From Tubulanus polymorphus (lineage: Eukaryota; Nemertea; Palaeonemertea; Tubulaniformes; Tubulanidae), in the NCBI RefSeq assembly GCF_964204645.1, contig NC_134028.1:25642153-25706152 (forward strand): 64,000 bases of DNA, written 5' to 3'. The position numbers and the translations under genes are program-made. The notes under the pieces were generated by a model. That model was not told where the DNA came from, did not search any database, and worked only from the letters and a program-made list of their open reading frames with translations. Within the stretch, counting starts at the first letter, position 1; each line of letters opens with the position of its first letter. Of the stretch, positions 1-13,400 are shown piece after piece.

Positions 1-300
1 TTGTCACTCCTGTCACCATCCAGATGCCCACATCGAGCCCACCGCTGGCAGCCCACATGACCCCTGCATCGACTCCAGTCACGCCTATCAGCGCGCATCA
101 TCAAGCCATGTCAATGGCTAGCCCGATGGCCGCTCTAACCCCGATGACGCCCGTGTCCAGTCAACAGACCATGCAACAAATGCAACAAATGCAACACAAC
201 GGAGGATATTCAATGTCATCGCATGTGGTCCAAATGACGTCACAAGTACCCCAAATACAGATGCATATGGTGTCCGAACAGCCAATGAATCGAAGAAAAG
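1..300 (+). CDS. Partial M/Q/P-rich coding exon, 5' end outside the window
   Basis: An open frame runs in from the window edge and ends at 300 in AGA AAA G|GTAGGC, a plausible phase-1 donor. The product is low complexity: runs of TP, MA, QQM and QMQ, then a less repetitive stretch ending in NRRK. No domain is recognisable. Joined to the paired-domain exon at 15,124 it would stay in frame and create a Gly before HGGVNQ, the residue vertebrate PAX2 has there. It may therefore be a distal alternative 5' exon of the Pax gene. It could equally be an exon of an unrelated upstream gene, since phase-1 donors are common. That this is coding is moderately sure; which gene it belongs to is not. Confidence 0.45.
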
Positions 301-3300
301 GTAGGCATTTTGCGGATGCTTCAAATCGAATCGTATTTCGCCATATTCCCCGAGTAAATATTATCCTTAAGTTATTCAAAAGCTATCCAGCCCTTAACGA
401 ACTCCTTGATTTTATGATATTAGTAAATCTAGACCTATAGACAGCGACACGGAGTTGTTTTTAGTGCAAAAATGTTTTTACTATGTTTAATCAACGATTG
501 TATTGTGCATATGATCTCAGTAGTGTCCCATATTCATCGCTAGAGAACTCCGAGCACTTAAGTAGTTACTAAGACGCGTAGTTCGGGTTCAAGTGATTTT
601 GCCGTGTTAGCATTTTTTGTCGAGTGTGAATCCTACAGAGTTTACCCATCTTCTCAAACATGGCAATAGAGTACAACAGGTTTTTAAGGTCATTGTAATA
701 CGACGTGGGAATGTTTGAATAAGCTCCCCTCGATGAGGGTGGCGATGATCATTACTTTGAAGTTTCATTCATTAACTATCGGCATTATAAACATTTCGCG
801 AAAAATTTCGAATAGAATTAACAATTTTCTAATGGGTCATGTTTCAAAATAAATAGGTTTTAATTTGATTGGCGATCATCTTCACTTCGATAAAATCGAG
901 TCGATTTAAAGAGTGTCAAATACGGCTTCCCGGCAATTCATCAGCTCTGTTTGAAATAAATACTTTCAACATTTACTCAACGATTCGGTCAAATATTTGA
1001 ACGTCAAACACTTTCGCCAACGCTGCCCTGCGAGTAGTCATCCGGTGGCGTTTACCGTCCGGTTGAGAATGTTTGCCATTACTCGAAAATCGCCTTACAT
1101 CCAACGCGATACAAAATATCGAATTGGACGTGATTTGACGGGTAAATATTTAAACCACACAGCCGACCGTTACGCTCCCGTGATTCTCTGAAGACGACCG
1201 TGTTTAGACACAATCGAAAGAATTTTTACGACGTTTTCAAATATGAATCGTGAAATTACTTCTCGATACTAAAAATGGATTTTGATACTGACATATACAC
1301 ATTTCGATGGTTTCGGCGTATCAAAAAAAATATCGGCTCGGTTTACAGTTTTACTGGGCGCGCGCGCGAGTTACTCAAACGTAAAATATAAATATCGGTC
1401 GTATCTTGTTCACGCGACCTGTTTTGAACATAGATCTAAGATATTTACTAATGCGAGACGAACTTGAGTATCGAGTATTATACATGTAGTAGGCATAGTG
1501 AGAGTTTCTTTCTCTCTTTCTTTGTTGTTTAAAACGACAGAGCACGTTACGCTTGGTTAGAATACGTTTACTACTTCCGCATACTTCGCTGTTTTTTATA
1601 CGTCACGCAATTCATGTTAAAATCTCGAATTTGTCTTGAGCAAAATGATTAGTTGTATATTTCAATAGTTCATTTGTCTTATTATGAATTATAAATAAAG
1701 GTGCGTTTCGCTTAAAAATGCTTAAATCTTAAAATACGTATAAAAATAGTTACAAAATACATATAAAAAAATTCACCCAATTCCTATGTATAAACTATTT
1801 ATATTTGTCTCAAGCAAAATAATTACTGAGATATTTCGTTATTCTATCCTTCGACAAATACGGGTATATTTCGGTGGAAAATACTTAAATCTATATTTAA
1901 AAAAAACTACAAAACCGAATATCAAAATGGTTCGAAAGAAATTCACCGAATTCCAAGGTTGGTTATCAATTTGGGAAGAAAAATCGGATAGTTGGAATGG
2001 TGTTTACTGTGATTTGATCGTACGGTATTTAACTCTATTTGATAGCGTGATTTCCGGCTCAGTTTGGGGTCTGGGAACGCGACCAGTCGATAACAGGTGA
2101 AATGTTTAAGCGATGATTTTCGGGGCATTTAACCATGTCTCCGATTGCGTGCAAAGTGACCACCGGTAAACTCGACACGATCCTTCCCGCGCTAATTACA
2201 CAAGTGTCGGATTCATTAGCCGAACCGACGGGTTTCCGATTGATTCTATTGAGTTTTCGCAGGCAGACGCTCACGAGTCCACTGCCGTTAATTAGCGCTG
2301 AAAGAAATACGCAGTTAATTGCATCGGAAACCGATTGGTTGGAGAATAGAAATGGACAGCAAATTTCACACCTTCGTTCACCACCGGTTCAGTTATTTTT
2401 CCTTTCCTAAGTTTCCTAAGATTCCCCGAACAGTCAATACAGAGTTATTGAAGAACTCCTGTATGTATTGGCACTGTGGTTTCAGTTCCTGGACCGATTC
2501 CATATGAGACAATCTTTTTCAAAAACAACAATCCCTTAAATAGAATTGCAAAGTTTATGACCTTCTGAAGAAGATCTATTCAGAGCAGCGGAACTATTGA
2601 AATAATATCTATATGTATATGAATGGAATGAGTTGATTTCCTTTCGGGCGAAATCTGAACTACTTGAATTAATAATGATGGGAATATTGGTGAGGTGTTC
2701 TCCCGGTGTCTCGGGCATCAGTGTCGCTGATTCTCACGATAGTTTGCTGCGTGACCTTTCGCTGCAACGATCGTGTGAAAACTATTGTTTGCGCAACATC
2801 GGCGCAATCGACAAGAATTGCACACAGACGTATGGAATTGTCAGTATAGTGTGGAAATCAATATCTCTCTGCAAATTCCACAAGCCGTTTTTCGGTGTTT
2901 TTTAGTGGAAGCGTCTTCAATCGTAGACCGGACACTTGCGACACCAAGCGTTTAGAAAAAACACTTGAGCGAAATTATATAGTTCATTGTTATAACGACA
3001 GGTGACTCTGCCTGTTTAAGTGTTCAGCCCAGAAATAATCAACATTTTATGATAAATATGCGCGCTGTAAATATTTAGTTATGTTAATGAATTCGACCCG
3101 TAGCAGCGATAGATAGATTATCAATTTCGGCAAATAGTCGCGATTTTAATGAGAAAATTCGAGGAATTTCTGCGGCTTGAACTTATGAAATGATGTATTG
3201 AGTTATCAATGTGAATTCAACCGATGAAAGATTATGAATAATGTGTGATCCGACCACGAATCGGATACGCGCCAGTAATCCGTACCAAATCTTATGATTA

Positions 3301-6300
3301 ATAGTTATTTTTCGGCGATTTCGACTGCGTTTAAACGCGTAAAAATGAAAGGATTCGGTAACCGATGACGAAGCTCGGTCTTATGCCTGATTCGTCGTAT
3401 GGGTCACCGATTTCAACGTGTCGTAACGACTGCCCCTAGAGGCGGCTACCGTTCAAACGCAATCATAATTGCAGCCATTTCGCAGGCTTATTCCACGCGC
3501 ACACAAAATCCGGTCATCGATCAACTGACATGCTTGCTGGAAAATTGTAAATGAAGTTCGGGGCTTGGTTAATTAAGTTTCGCCAGCGTCTTGCATTAAG
3601 AAGAAGCACCGCAAAATTTATGTATAAACCGTTGGCGGCAGCGAATACTGTCGAGATGCGAACGTCTTCGTGTCGGTTCACTGAACTGAAAAATTACATT
3701 ATTTGCAGTAGCAACTTTTCCTTAAACATTTATATCGGCGCTTGCATTATCGGAGAATATCTAGATGTTTTTCTAATCGATCTAGTAGTTAAGCCGTATA
3801 ATGGTGTCCTGAGCGATCTGTCCAGCCTCCACGGGGGACAAGGACGTCGGTTAAAGAAAAATTATCAGTCGCTTTGATCGTTTTGATGGCGGAGAGAACG
3901 GCACCGGCTAATCGAACTGATATGTACATCAGATTTATCGGTGATAAAAGAATAATTATGATCGCCAGTTTTCCTCACGAGTGATTTAACCTCATTGCTG
4001 TTGCCATTTGAAAATCATTCGTTTTATCGGTCGCGATATCCAGACACATCCTGGTTATTATCGGTTGACAGCGCCGCTGTCCGCGTTTTCGACGCCAACT
4101 CGATGTACTTGAAATTCGTGTTTCTAAAAACGTTGTTCGATGTAAACGAAAAATCAGTAAATTCTACACCGATCACCAAACTTTTTCATTCTGTACTTCG
4201 ATTTTCCATTTCTAAATCAAACTCCATTTGGTTCCCGACAGATGTGACTGGTGGGTTTATAATGAATTCGCTAAATCAAGTACAATCAAATCTATCCAAT
4301 TGAATAGATAAGATGGACAATCCCTTTTTCATGATTAAGATAAAACTTCGTTCGACACTTGCTCGAATTAATGGTTCAATCTGTTTATGGGGTGAAGCTA
4401 ATTAGATATTCAGCTCATCACTCGTGTATTGTATCGCTACCTGTAGTATCTAATCGCTTGTATTGTGGGTAGACCCTACTCGTTCCTGTTCGCCGTCATC
4501 AAATATTCATGCAATAATTCCGCATTTTAATGCAAAACAAAACAAAGATCGGATATCCGCCGGAGACCATCAGTTTTTGTCATCGACAAAATTACGTCCA
4601 TTAAAGCGGTCATTTTTGCTACTTTATGGCCTGTTTACAAAAACTAATATGCGCTTGTTGCTAAATATTTCATGACCCGTTTCGAATGTGAGCCACCATT
4701 AAATTCGCTACGTACAATGCTCGCCCGTGTCGCAGCAACGAGCTATAAAAATGCAAATTTGATTAAAAGTTTTGACTATTTCGTCTGGTGAGTTTCGAAG
4801 TGAAAAAAATGGAAATTCCATCTTTCAGTAACCTCGGGATTTGGAAGAAATAGAAATTCTTGCCTCGGGTACAGTCACTGTTCTGGATTTATGTTATTTA
4901 TGATAATGAATCCATCTCTGCAATAACGGAAATGGTATAGTATATATACATGCACATATCGTAAATCAGAACGAAGAAATGTCTGCCGTTGGTTGTTTTT
5001 GTTGTTTGTGCTTTCGTCGTGTTCGGCCAGGCGTCCGTGTCTAAGTCGTGTGTTTAACTTGTTATCAGAACGGCCAGGTATATTAGGAGAAAGTCGTGCT
5101 GGTATATTGGCCGCCCGTTCGAGGGCATCGTTCCTGGTGGCTAGCAGCGCGATAACAAGACAAGTACGCCACACGAAACACCAACGTTCCGTATCCTTGA
5201 TCACGCTAAGCGAACAAAACCGTCAAGTATCATGTATGATTTAAGGCTAGGCTAAATAAAGTGCCTACGTCTGATGCCCATAGTTCAGTCTAAATTCAGT
5301 TTTCTTCACGTCAAGACGTGTAAATGCAATTTTTTGTGAAACTTTGGATTCTATGCTCCCCGATTGTTTTCTGGATTTATATACGCACACTGATGACCAC
5401 GCGGCCATATTGAAATTCGAGCATCTCGAATGGATTATAACCATCTTACTTCGAAGGTATCTGATGAAATAGAAAAAAATTATAAAATCTAATTGAAGCG
5501 GCTGAATTTATTTGTCATTAGCCTGTTGCGTCGAAGAAACCATAAGGAAAATGCGCGCCATCTCTGGTTGAATCAACTGGAAATAATTATCCAATAATCA
5601 GAAATCTATTTTTCTAATATTAAATCTATTTTCTTCTTTCCCCAAATCGAGGAAGAATATTCTCGATGCGTGCATTCTTAAATTCAAATTTTCTTTTCAA
5701 CTGACCGTCGTAATTTATTTCGGGCATAGCAACGTATTGCGATTCAGCTCTCAAATTTCACGCGGAAATTGCCGAATATTTTGAGTCTAAAAATCTAAAA
5801 ACGATCAGTTCTTATTTCCGCAGTTGTTTTCATATTGTTTCTAGAGGTTTGTATTAGGAGTCTGTTTTGGTTCGGGTTGTTGGTGCGTTCTGGTTCTGTA
5901 ACAGGTGTGGTTGCTGTCAGCGGCGTTGCTGACTGGACCGAACCCGAATATTCGTCGGGTATAGTGTTGCACGAATTGCGCAACGCTGCGTTTATTTAGC
6001 GAAATTAGTGCTAATAGTTTGATTTCATAAGAGAACGCGCGATATTTGAATAAGTTTGTAACAAAACAAATCGTTCGATTATCGGGAACAATTCTAAACA
6101 AATCTAATCGTGGGCATCTTTTGAAATATGTAGTTAATTTTGGTATAGAATTTTATCGGTTTTTGGACTTTTTACAACTTTTCCCCTCGTGAATGATGCC
6201 AGTGTACAGCATTCGACCAATCTCTCTCTAATTGTCAGAATCTCATTCTTTTGAAATTACGGCATAAATTTCGACGAAATTTCATCGGTTTTTTGTCGAC

Positions 6301-7182
6301 TTTTTTCAACTTTACTCGCATGAATTATGCGACAGACGACACAAAAAATCATTCGTGTTTATGGTGTTGTATAAATCTTAGTATAGACGATGTGTGAAAC
6401 CAATCAGCGCTGGTTCTATTTATCGTCGATGAATAACATTTTATTGTGCGATGCGGATTCCGCTGTGGGACTTTCGCTGCTCTTGTCAAATGACGGGGCT
6501 GTCTGTCTTAACTCATAGTCGCGAAACCACGACGCGAATTAGATAACCGAATATTGACATCTGACTCATTAATACACGAAATTTATGACGAACTTCGGCG
6601 CGATTCGCTCCCTCGCCTTTTCTCCCCGAACCAATTTCAAAGTGATTTACCCGGTTAATCACCGATCGCCCGCCCAGATGACTGGATGCGAGTAACTCCT
6701 CCGTCGATTCTGCGACTTCTTGTCAAGGGGTATCAGTTACAGTATTTGCATGAACGACGCTAATTATGCGTTTTGATAGGGCCTCGGGCTCCAGTCCGCG
6801 TTTGACTCACTGCAAGGTGCATTCCACGAATTCTCATCGGTAACATTCACTATAGTCCAGCTTTGTGTGTTGTTTGTTGTGTTATTTTTGTGTATGTACG
6901 TACAATCTGTGCGCACAAATAACAAACGAAACGTGGCGGCCGAATACTGCATTGTATTTTTCGGTTACCTTTGAGTGAATTCGAATGCGGTTTTTTCTGG
7001 TGTTTATCATTTGTCGCTGATGTGCACCGAATTGGACTATACCGATGAGCGCACGTGGTCACTGGCGATCTGAGCACACACACAACTGCTGCAGCTGTGA
7101 CGGATTTTTGGTCATAGCTCGATGGATTATGGCTTGTAGATATTAGCTGACATTCGTCGACGTTAAACACTTGGTAGCCAGT
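301..7182. other. Intron or intergenic DNA with no recognised gene
   Basis: No exon with recognisable protein similarity was seen on either strand; open frames here are short and lack domain character. The stretch holds one diverged copy of a dispersed element at about 4,150-4,340, described separately. If the exon ending at 300 belongs to Pax2/5/8, this is its intron; otherwise it is the intergenic 5' flank. Confidence 0.5.
4150..4340 (+). repeat. Dispersed element D2, copy 1
   Basis: Shares an ordered series of blocks with 38,800-38,975: a stretch like GTAAATTC...CCGATCAC, then TGTACTTCGATTT, then a TGTG(A)CTGGTGGGTTT-like block, then TCAAATCTA...AATAGATAA. The copies are diverged with small indels, so this is an old interspersed repeat. 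A third relative at about 53,571-53,793 has terminal inverted repeats. Confidence 0.5.
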
Positions 7183-7282
7183 AAGTGGATGGTTAAACAA
7201 GGTACTGCTTCGCTAATAGAGCAAGACCCGATCATCACTGAGCAAAGACCCATCCATCGCGCGCGGAAAAACCGACAAAATA

Positions 7283-7475
7283 ATGATGTTCATGCCCAGC
7301 GAACAATACAACCCGTACCACCAGTACGGCGCCAACTACAAATGTTCAGATTTTTACAAAACGTTCGCGGCTTGTTCGTTCGAAAACGTCATCCCAGCTA
7401 ATTTCGGATATTCGACTAGCCACGGAGCCTACTTCGGCGATGAAGCCAACTTTTCGAGGAGCGGCAGGGCGAAAG
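7283..7475 (+). CDS. Pax2/5/8: Pax2/5/8 distal alternative first coding exon (1A)
   Basis: Starts at one of two adjacent ATGs (7,283 or 7,286) and codes for about 64 residues rich in Y, F, N and S ([16 protein letters not shown]...), ending GCG AAA G|GTATTG. The phase-1 donor joins exactly to the paired-domain exon at 15,124, giving K-G-HGGVNQ, with the Gly found in vertebrate PAX2. The frame is clean and codon use looks coding. I recognise no domain. It is placed like exon 1A of vertebrate PAX5, which also has two promoters with alternative first exons, but I do not claim sequence homology. It might instead be an internal exon of a longer 5' isoform. Confidence 0.7.
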
Positions 7476-10400
7476 GTATTGCTTTGTATGAAATAGACGA
7501 CCATATCGTTTACTTAATATCTACAGGTTTCCTTCCTTCTTATTTCGGTTTTCGGTTCTCGTAATAAGTAAGTGCTATCGTACTTCAGGAAAAAAGAATT
7601 CAAACGTATTGTTTTCCGACTTTCGTATGTTTATGATAGGCGTTGTTACCTCACAATAAGCTCAATTGTATCATCGTATAGGCTTTGAAGCAGTCGTGTG
7701 TACATAAGAGTTATATTTATGAAAATTAACGGCAATAAGAGACACAGATGTAGCGAGAATCCGCGCACAGAAAACCAACGAACCAGGAACCACTATTACC
7801 GATCTCCATAATCGAATGTTATATCATAATTAATTAATTCGTTATTGTTAATAACTTGATCATCAGTCTCACAACCGACACATCTGCCATATTAACATAT
7901 GATTCTAATCTGATAATCTTCTCGTTCTGTGCCGGAATTTACCAGAATTCTATAATTTCAGTGTGATATATTTAAGCTGTATATGATAGGATATTAATTT
8001 CCCATTGATCCGATATAATGATACAAAAATATTTCTTATACAAAAAAGTTTTCTTGGAGAGGACCGCAGAGGAGCCTTAAGACGTGATGGACCCCGAGTC
8101 GGCCTTCGGTCTCATTTCTTCCCTTTCGCGATTTATCTGTATCGGTTAATCAAATTAATTAGATTTCATATAGATGATATAAACATGCATTAGTTCATTC
8201 TGACCACTGGTATAATCACTAACAGCTGTAATAATTAATCGCGTTCATATAATCTAAATCCCGCTACGTATGTCCTGCGTTTTGGCTGGGTGATTAATTA
8301 TTAAGATTAATTTGTTTCGTTCAATACGAAACCAGATTAAACTTACTGAGATGCGACACGCATCGTTTCGTTATATTAGTTTTCGTCGTATCGAAACCAG
8401 GCTAAAGTCATCTCGAAGCCAAAAACCTATTTCGTTCGATGATTACTAAAATATCATAAATCCTATGATTATCGCTTGACTGTAGTTGGCGCTATGATGG
8501 ATAGTATCGATCATAGAAAATACTGTTGATTTTCTATTTGCTATACTAAGCTCCGTTACTTTTGAATTTATGACAGTTCGGGCTCAGCTGCCACTGGCGT
8601 TCGCGTAGTTTTCTAAACAGTATCAAAAGTCTTTTTTCATAAATAGATTCTTTGTATGTATTTCTGGAGGAAGGACGACGCTTCTCCCTGGTTGACTTTC
8701 CCGACGGCCAGGCTGCTCGTATGAAAGCACGAGCTAGCTACCGTTCGTGTTATAAGGAGTTGCCAGATGTATGAATGGCAACTAAATTAAGTAAAAACAT
8801 TGCTATTGAAAAGTATTGTTCGGTCGAATACAACTCGACCAAAACATCATGCTCATAGTCTATAATTTTCCATTACGTTTTCTGGTCGACTTGTTTTGCC
8901 ACTGTATCAGTTTTCTGTCGATTTACGGCACAGTTGCTTCGTCACAATGTCCCGAGACGGTTAGACTGAAAGGGTGGGCCAGCCGCGTATAAATCATTTG
9001 ATGATCTTTTCAGCGGACCACTCGAAATGTCTTGTTTTATGTGTTTTTACGCGACGGAACAAAACTGTCCACTCACTTTTGAAGTGATTTTCCGAAAGGC
9101 TTTGGTGCGCCGGTGAAATATTTGATAGACACTGCCGCAGACGAGCATGAGTTTAATGGCGTTTAAACACAACGAGTTCATCGTTTGGTGTTCAGCCGTA
9201 AAAATTGAACGCATCATCAAAATGACCGTCCGTGATATTGGCGCCCTCGGGTCGTAGTGGTTCTTTCAGAATTCGTCTCGCAGATCAATATCGCTGGTTA
9301 ACAGCCATGACGAGCGTTATTTCACGCAGAATAGTTGCGAATGTTAATTTTTCATTGAATGGTCAGTTTTCCAGTTTCAACACCTAGTCTTATTTATGGT
9401 CAAAAGGTCGAGACCTGTTGTCGAAAGGCTCAAGATGCGTCGCGGTCTGATAAGCTTTTTCATAGTATTGAAAACTGGAAGAAAAAAATCCGCATTCATT
9501 TCGATAAAGCGTCGGAAACAACTGTCAAGATTTTCTGAGGATTAAATTAATGCGAAAAAATTGATCAGAAGTCAGAAAATAATGTTTTCGTGGCTCTTCT
9601 ATAAAAAAAAAAAAACGCATTCTTGTTTTTCATATTGTATCATGTTTTCCTATTTCGCCTCCCTCGGTTCCATTTTGTTGTAATTTCGAGCCAGAAAACT
9701 CTCGACAGTTCCGAGCCGATACGGTAGACTGGCGGCTGGTTTGATTACGTTGAAAGCGACTGTTTTCCCCGGACGATTCGTGTAAATCTCAACGGGTCTT
9801 CGATCGGCTTTATCTCCGTTTGGCAGTGAAGTATCGCCCGCCATTTCTGCGTAATGAAACCAGCGCGGCGTGACGCACTGCATAAAACAACCTGCGTCTC
9901 AACGACCCGAATGTATATCATCCCTTTATGAGGAAATTATTTCACTTCCTCTCCTCGCCCGCTGGCATTTTAGAACGATTTTGCGATGTCTATACCGGCA
10001 ATATTTTGCCGCCGTATATAACGATATCTGATGTACGAATCAACTGCGGTTCATATGATATTATGATGATTATCTCCACACTACCAGTGTTAGGTCGTGT
10101 CAATTTGTTTGAATTATCTCGACAGAAATATTGCCATCTCGTTTTATCTCGCTGCTGGGCTTAGCGGACTTATCTCGCGTAGGCCACAGGCGTTTTGTCA
10201 ACCTGGGGGGACGCTGGGATGAGAGTCTTATATAAATATGCGTGAATAAAGCTAACGGATCCAATTTCAGGAAACGTGCGTTCGGCATTAATAGATTCTT
10301 ATATCGTTACCATCTAAATTTACTTTATTTGTATCGTCTATTGTCAAACTGTTGTCGTATCGCAGGCGTTCGATGGCGCATAAAAACATATCTATCAAAG

Positions 10401-13400
10401 CTTGAATCACCTTCCGCCTTTTCACGACCAAATGACAATCCGCGTTCGTTTCTTTTATTTCGAATTTTGTCGTTTGGCTCGAGCGTGTTCGGACCGGAAG
10501 CTTTTCGGCCGATCAAACGTGCGCGCTTTTTACGCAATGCTCGCCGAGAATTAAGTAGTTTTCGGCCAGAGTTTTCTCGAACTGTCAACAACACGGATCG
10601 AGCCCGAGTGCGCGACACGTGGTATAATGTTGTAACGTCGTGTCCGGCTTTTGTTGCCGAATCGCGTAATCTCTCCAGCGATGCTTTAAACCGGTAACTC
10701 GTCTCAGCACGACAAAACAGACTTTATAACACGCTACGTTGGTTATTTTTTCATAGTCAGTCCAGTTTATGGGTAACCACTGCTAATCCGGCACAACCTC
10801 GCAGTAGGAACACGATTGTGTCTATTTCATATACGCTGGTGCCCGATGTTGCGGAGCTCAATGGTGAATTAGGTTGTCGCGACACTTGACCAAATAAGTC
10901 ATATGATTAAAACGATAATATCGGCTGCGTCCTTCTATTGTCATTTGATTGCGTGACTTTAAGTTATGTTCGCATTAACTGATTGAAATTTACAAACAAC
11001 CTCATAATAATCGACACGTGGACCATATGTCGTGTCTGAGACCGGGGTCGGTCCATACGAAATTTAATCGGCGACAGAATGAAAAATTTTACAAATCGAA
11101 TAGATCAATTTGAAGTTTAAAAAAAAAGAAACGTATCTTTAGAAATTCTGTTTGACTGAACGTTCACGCGAATACATTCATCGTCTATTATTCATTAGCA
11201 TCGAATCAAATTTCGGCGTTCGTCCTCTCATGTCGAACGTGAACGAGTGACGACTGCAGCCGGCAGCGTCATTTTCGCTTTTTGTTGCGTTGAACCGTCC
11301 CCGCCGGCGTCATCGACCGTCATCCATCTGGTTTCAACCGTAGCCCACACCTTGTCGCTTTTCAGATGTCTTCACGCTCCGTGTGAAGAACCCTCTTCAT
11401 TTCATTGTTTGTCCCGTAAATTGGTGTAATGACATCATTACGTTAGGATGACGCTAATGTGTCGCCGTTAACATCGAAATAATAAAACGCTAATCTAATT
11501 CCGACGTACTGGTAATGAAATGATTGTATCGGTGCTATTTGATTTAATTGTATTGATGTGCACCCAGAGCGATGTGAAAATTACATCAACTCATCCACTG
11601 GTTTCACTCTGGTTTCTCGCTAATGGCATTTGGCTCGGTCTCTATGCGTCGTATTTCTCGAGCGATCCGTTTGAAAAGCGGTCCGTTGTAGACGCCGTTT
11701 CGATGGTGTTTAGGTGCTCAGGTTGTGTGATCGAGTTTGAATTTCATTCGTCAAGCTTGGCAGTCTGACTTGAATCGGTCATACCCTCGCGCTACACTGG
11801 CTGCTTTTCAGGTGTTTACATCAACACCGGCGACTGTATCTATAAAGGTCAAGTTGTTCACGATGTCAGTTGCATTTCTTCGTGCCGTTTTTTGCTTAAG
11901 TTCTAATACTTCTTTTACCAAAACGTGACCGCTTCCCTTCAGGGCCGCGATATGGTGAAGAATATTGTCCTCGTTATTTAGGAAACCGTGTAGTCACGCG
12001 GGTGTTGTTAAGTATATTTTATCGTTATGCGTAATGATAATAATTTTGTTTGGTGATTAGACGGGTGTTTAATCTTAACGCGTTAACGCGGGGATACGGG
12101 TGCGGCCTATGAATAGAACCTTTTGAACGGCGTAGATTTAAGAGAAGTAAGATCCTATTGGGAATCCGGTAGCGAAACGTAATGCTTCGATGGCGTTGTG
12201 TCGCATTGACGATGAATCTCACGTATTCACGCCGAGTGTCGGCTGCAACTGCAACGGGGGCGGGTCCCATTGGTCACGTGGCGTAGTAATCGGTGACACT
12301 TGATTGGCTGAGGATAGCCGGGATATTAATGGTGACTTTTATTGTGGATCAGCCTGTGGGGATTGTGCTTATGGCCGGCACACGGGAACGCAATCAATAT
12401 TAATGAACAGAACCGAACAATTCTTGCCCAAATTTCACTCTAGTTTCCCGGCGTCATAGACATCATCTTTAATAGTTGTTCATCTAGTCATCTATAACAG
12501 AAGCACCCGGCATTTTAACGTTCGCCATGGAACTGGCCGCCGCTTATCCGCAAGTTCACCAGGTCCATCATCAGATGCACCCGCATCATCATTATAACCG
12601 TAATGTGATGGAGTATTTTCATTCTTGTAAAAGTAAGTTTTCTTTTCTTTATTTCGTGTCCGGTTCAGTCATTTAAGATGATACATGAACCCTTTAATCC
12701 TTCACGGTCAGTAGTTGTTCTGATACGGGTTATGGGATCGGGGCCTACTGTATACTGTTCGGTAACTTACAAAGTAAATTCACTGAGACGGAACAATTAT
12801 ATTTGTGCGGAAAGGTTTTAACGCGACCTACCCGGTTGACATTAGTCGCGTGTGAAATAAACTCAATTATACTCGGGCGAGTGTAGACAAGTAAACATTG
12901 ATGTAAATAAGTTAATAAGCTTATACAAATCTGCCATCTCCTTTGAACTCGATGGTGACGAGTGGTAACTTTATTTCGCAATGCGAATGGTACATCCCAA
13001 AGTCAGACCGAGATTCGGTCGTTGAATCAGCCGGGATTGTCGATTAGGATCGGTGTGTTGATATCTCTGGGGAAGTGTTCCGCTTTGCTCCATTCCGTCG
13101 CCTCGACGCTCTTTTGGAGACACGGATTTTGACGGCGGATATGGCTTACTCTTTAGGCGGTATTTACTATTTTCTGGATCAACAGTACGCGCTCAGTTTT
13201 GGAAAACTAGGTAAAATGTTCGTGTACATCTTTTATGTGGAAGGTTTAACGTTTTATGTAGAATTCGCGTCGAAATATTTTATAGAATTTATATATAATT
13301 TTGGTTTCGATTTTCAAACTGGTCAGCTGGTTATCTGAATAACAATAATAACATTTTATTCATTAACATCTTTTAATAAAGAACATACTTCGATGATGAG

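Noticed and set aside
10242-10697. 151-codon open frame in the intron between Pax first exons
   Set aside because: The opposite strand is also open here, the peptide is R/S/F-rich without a domain, and no splice or promoter context supports it.
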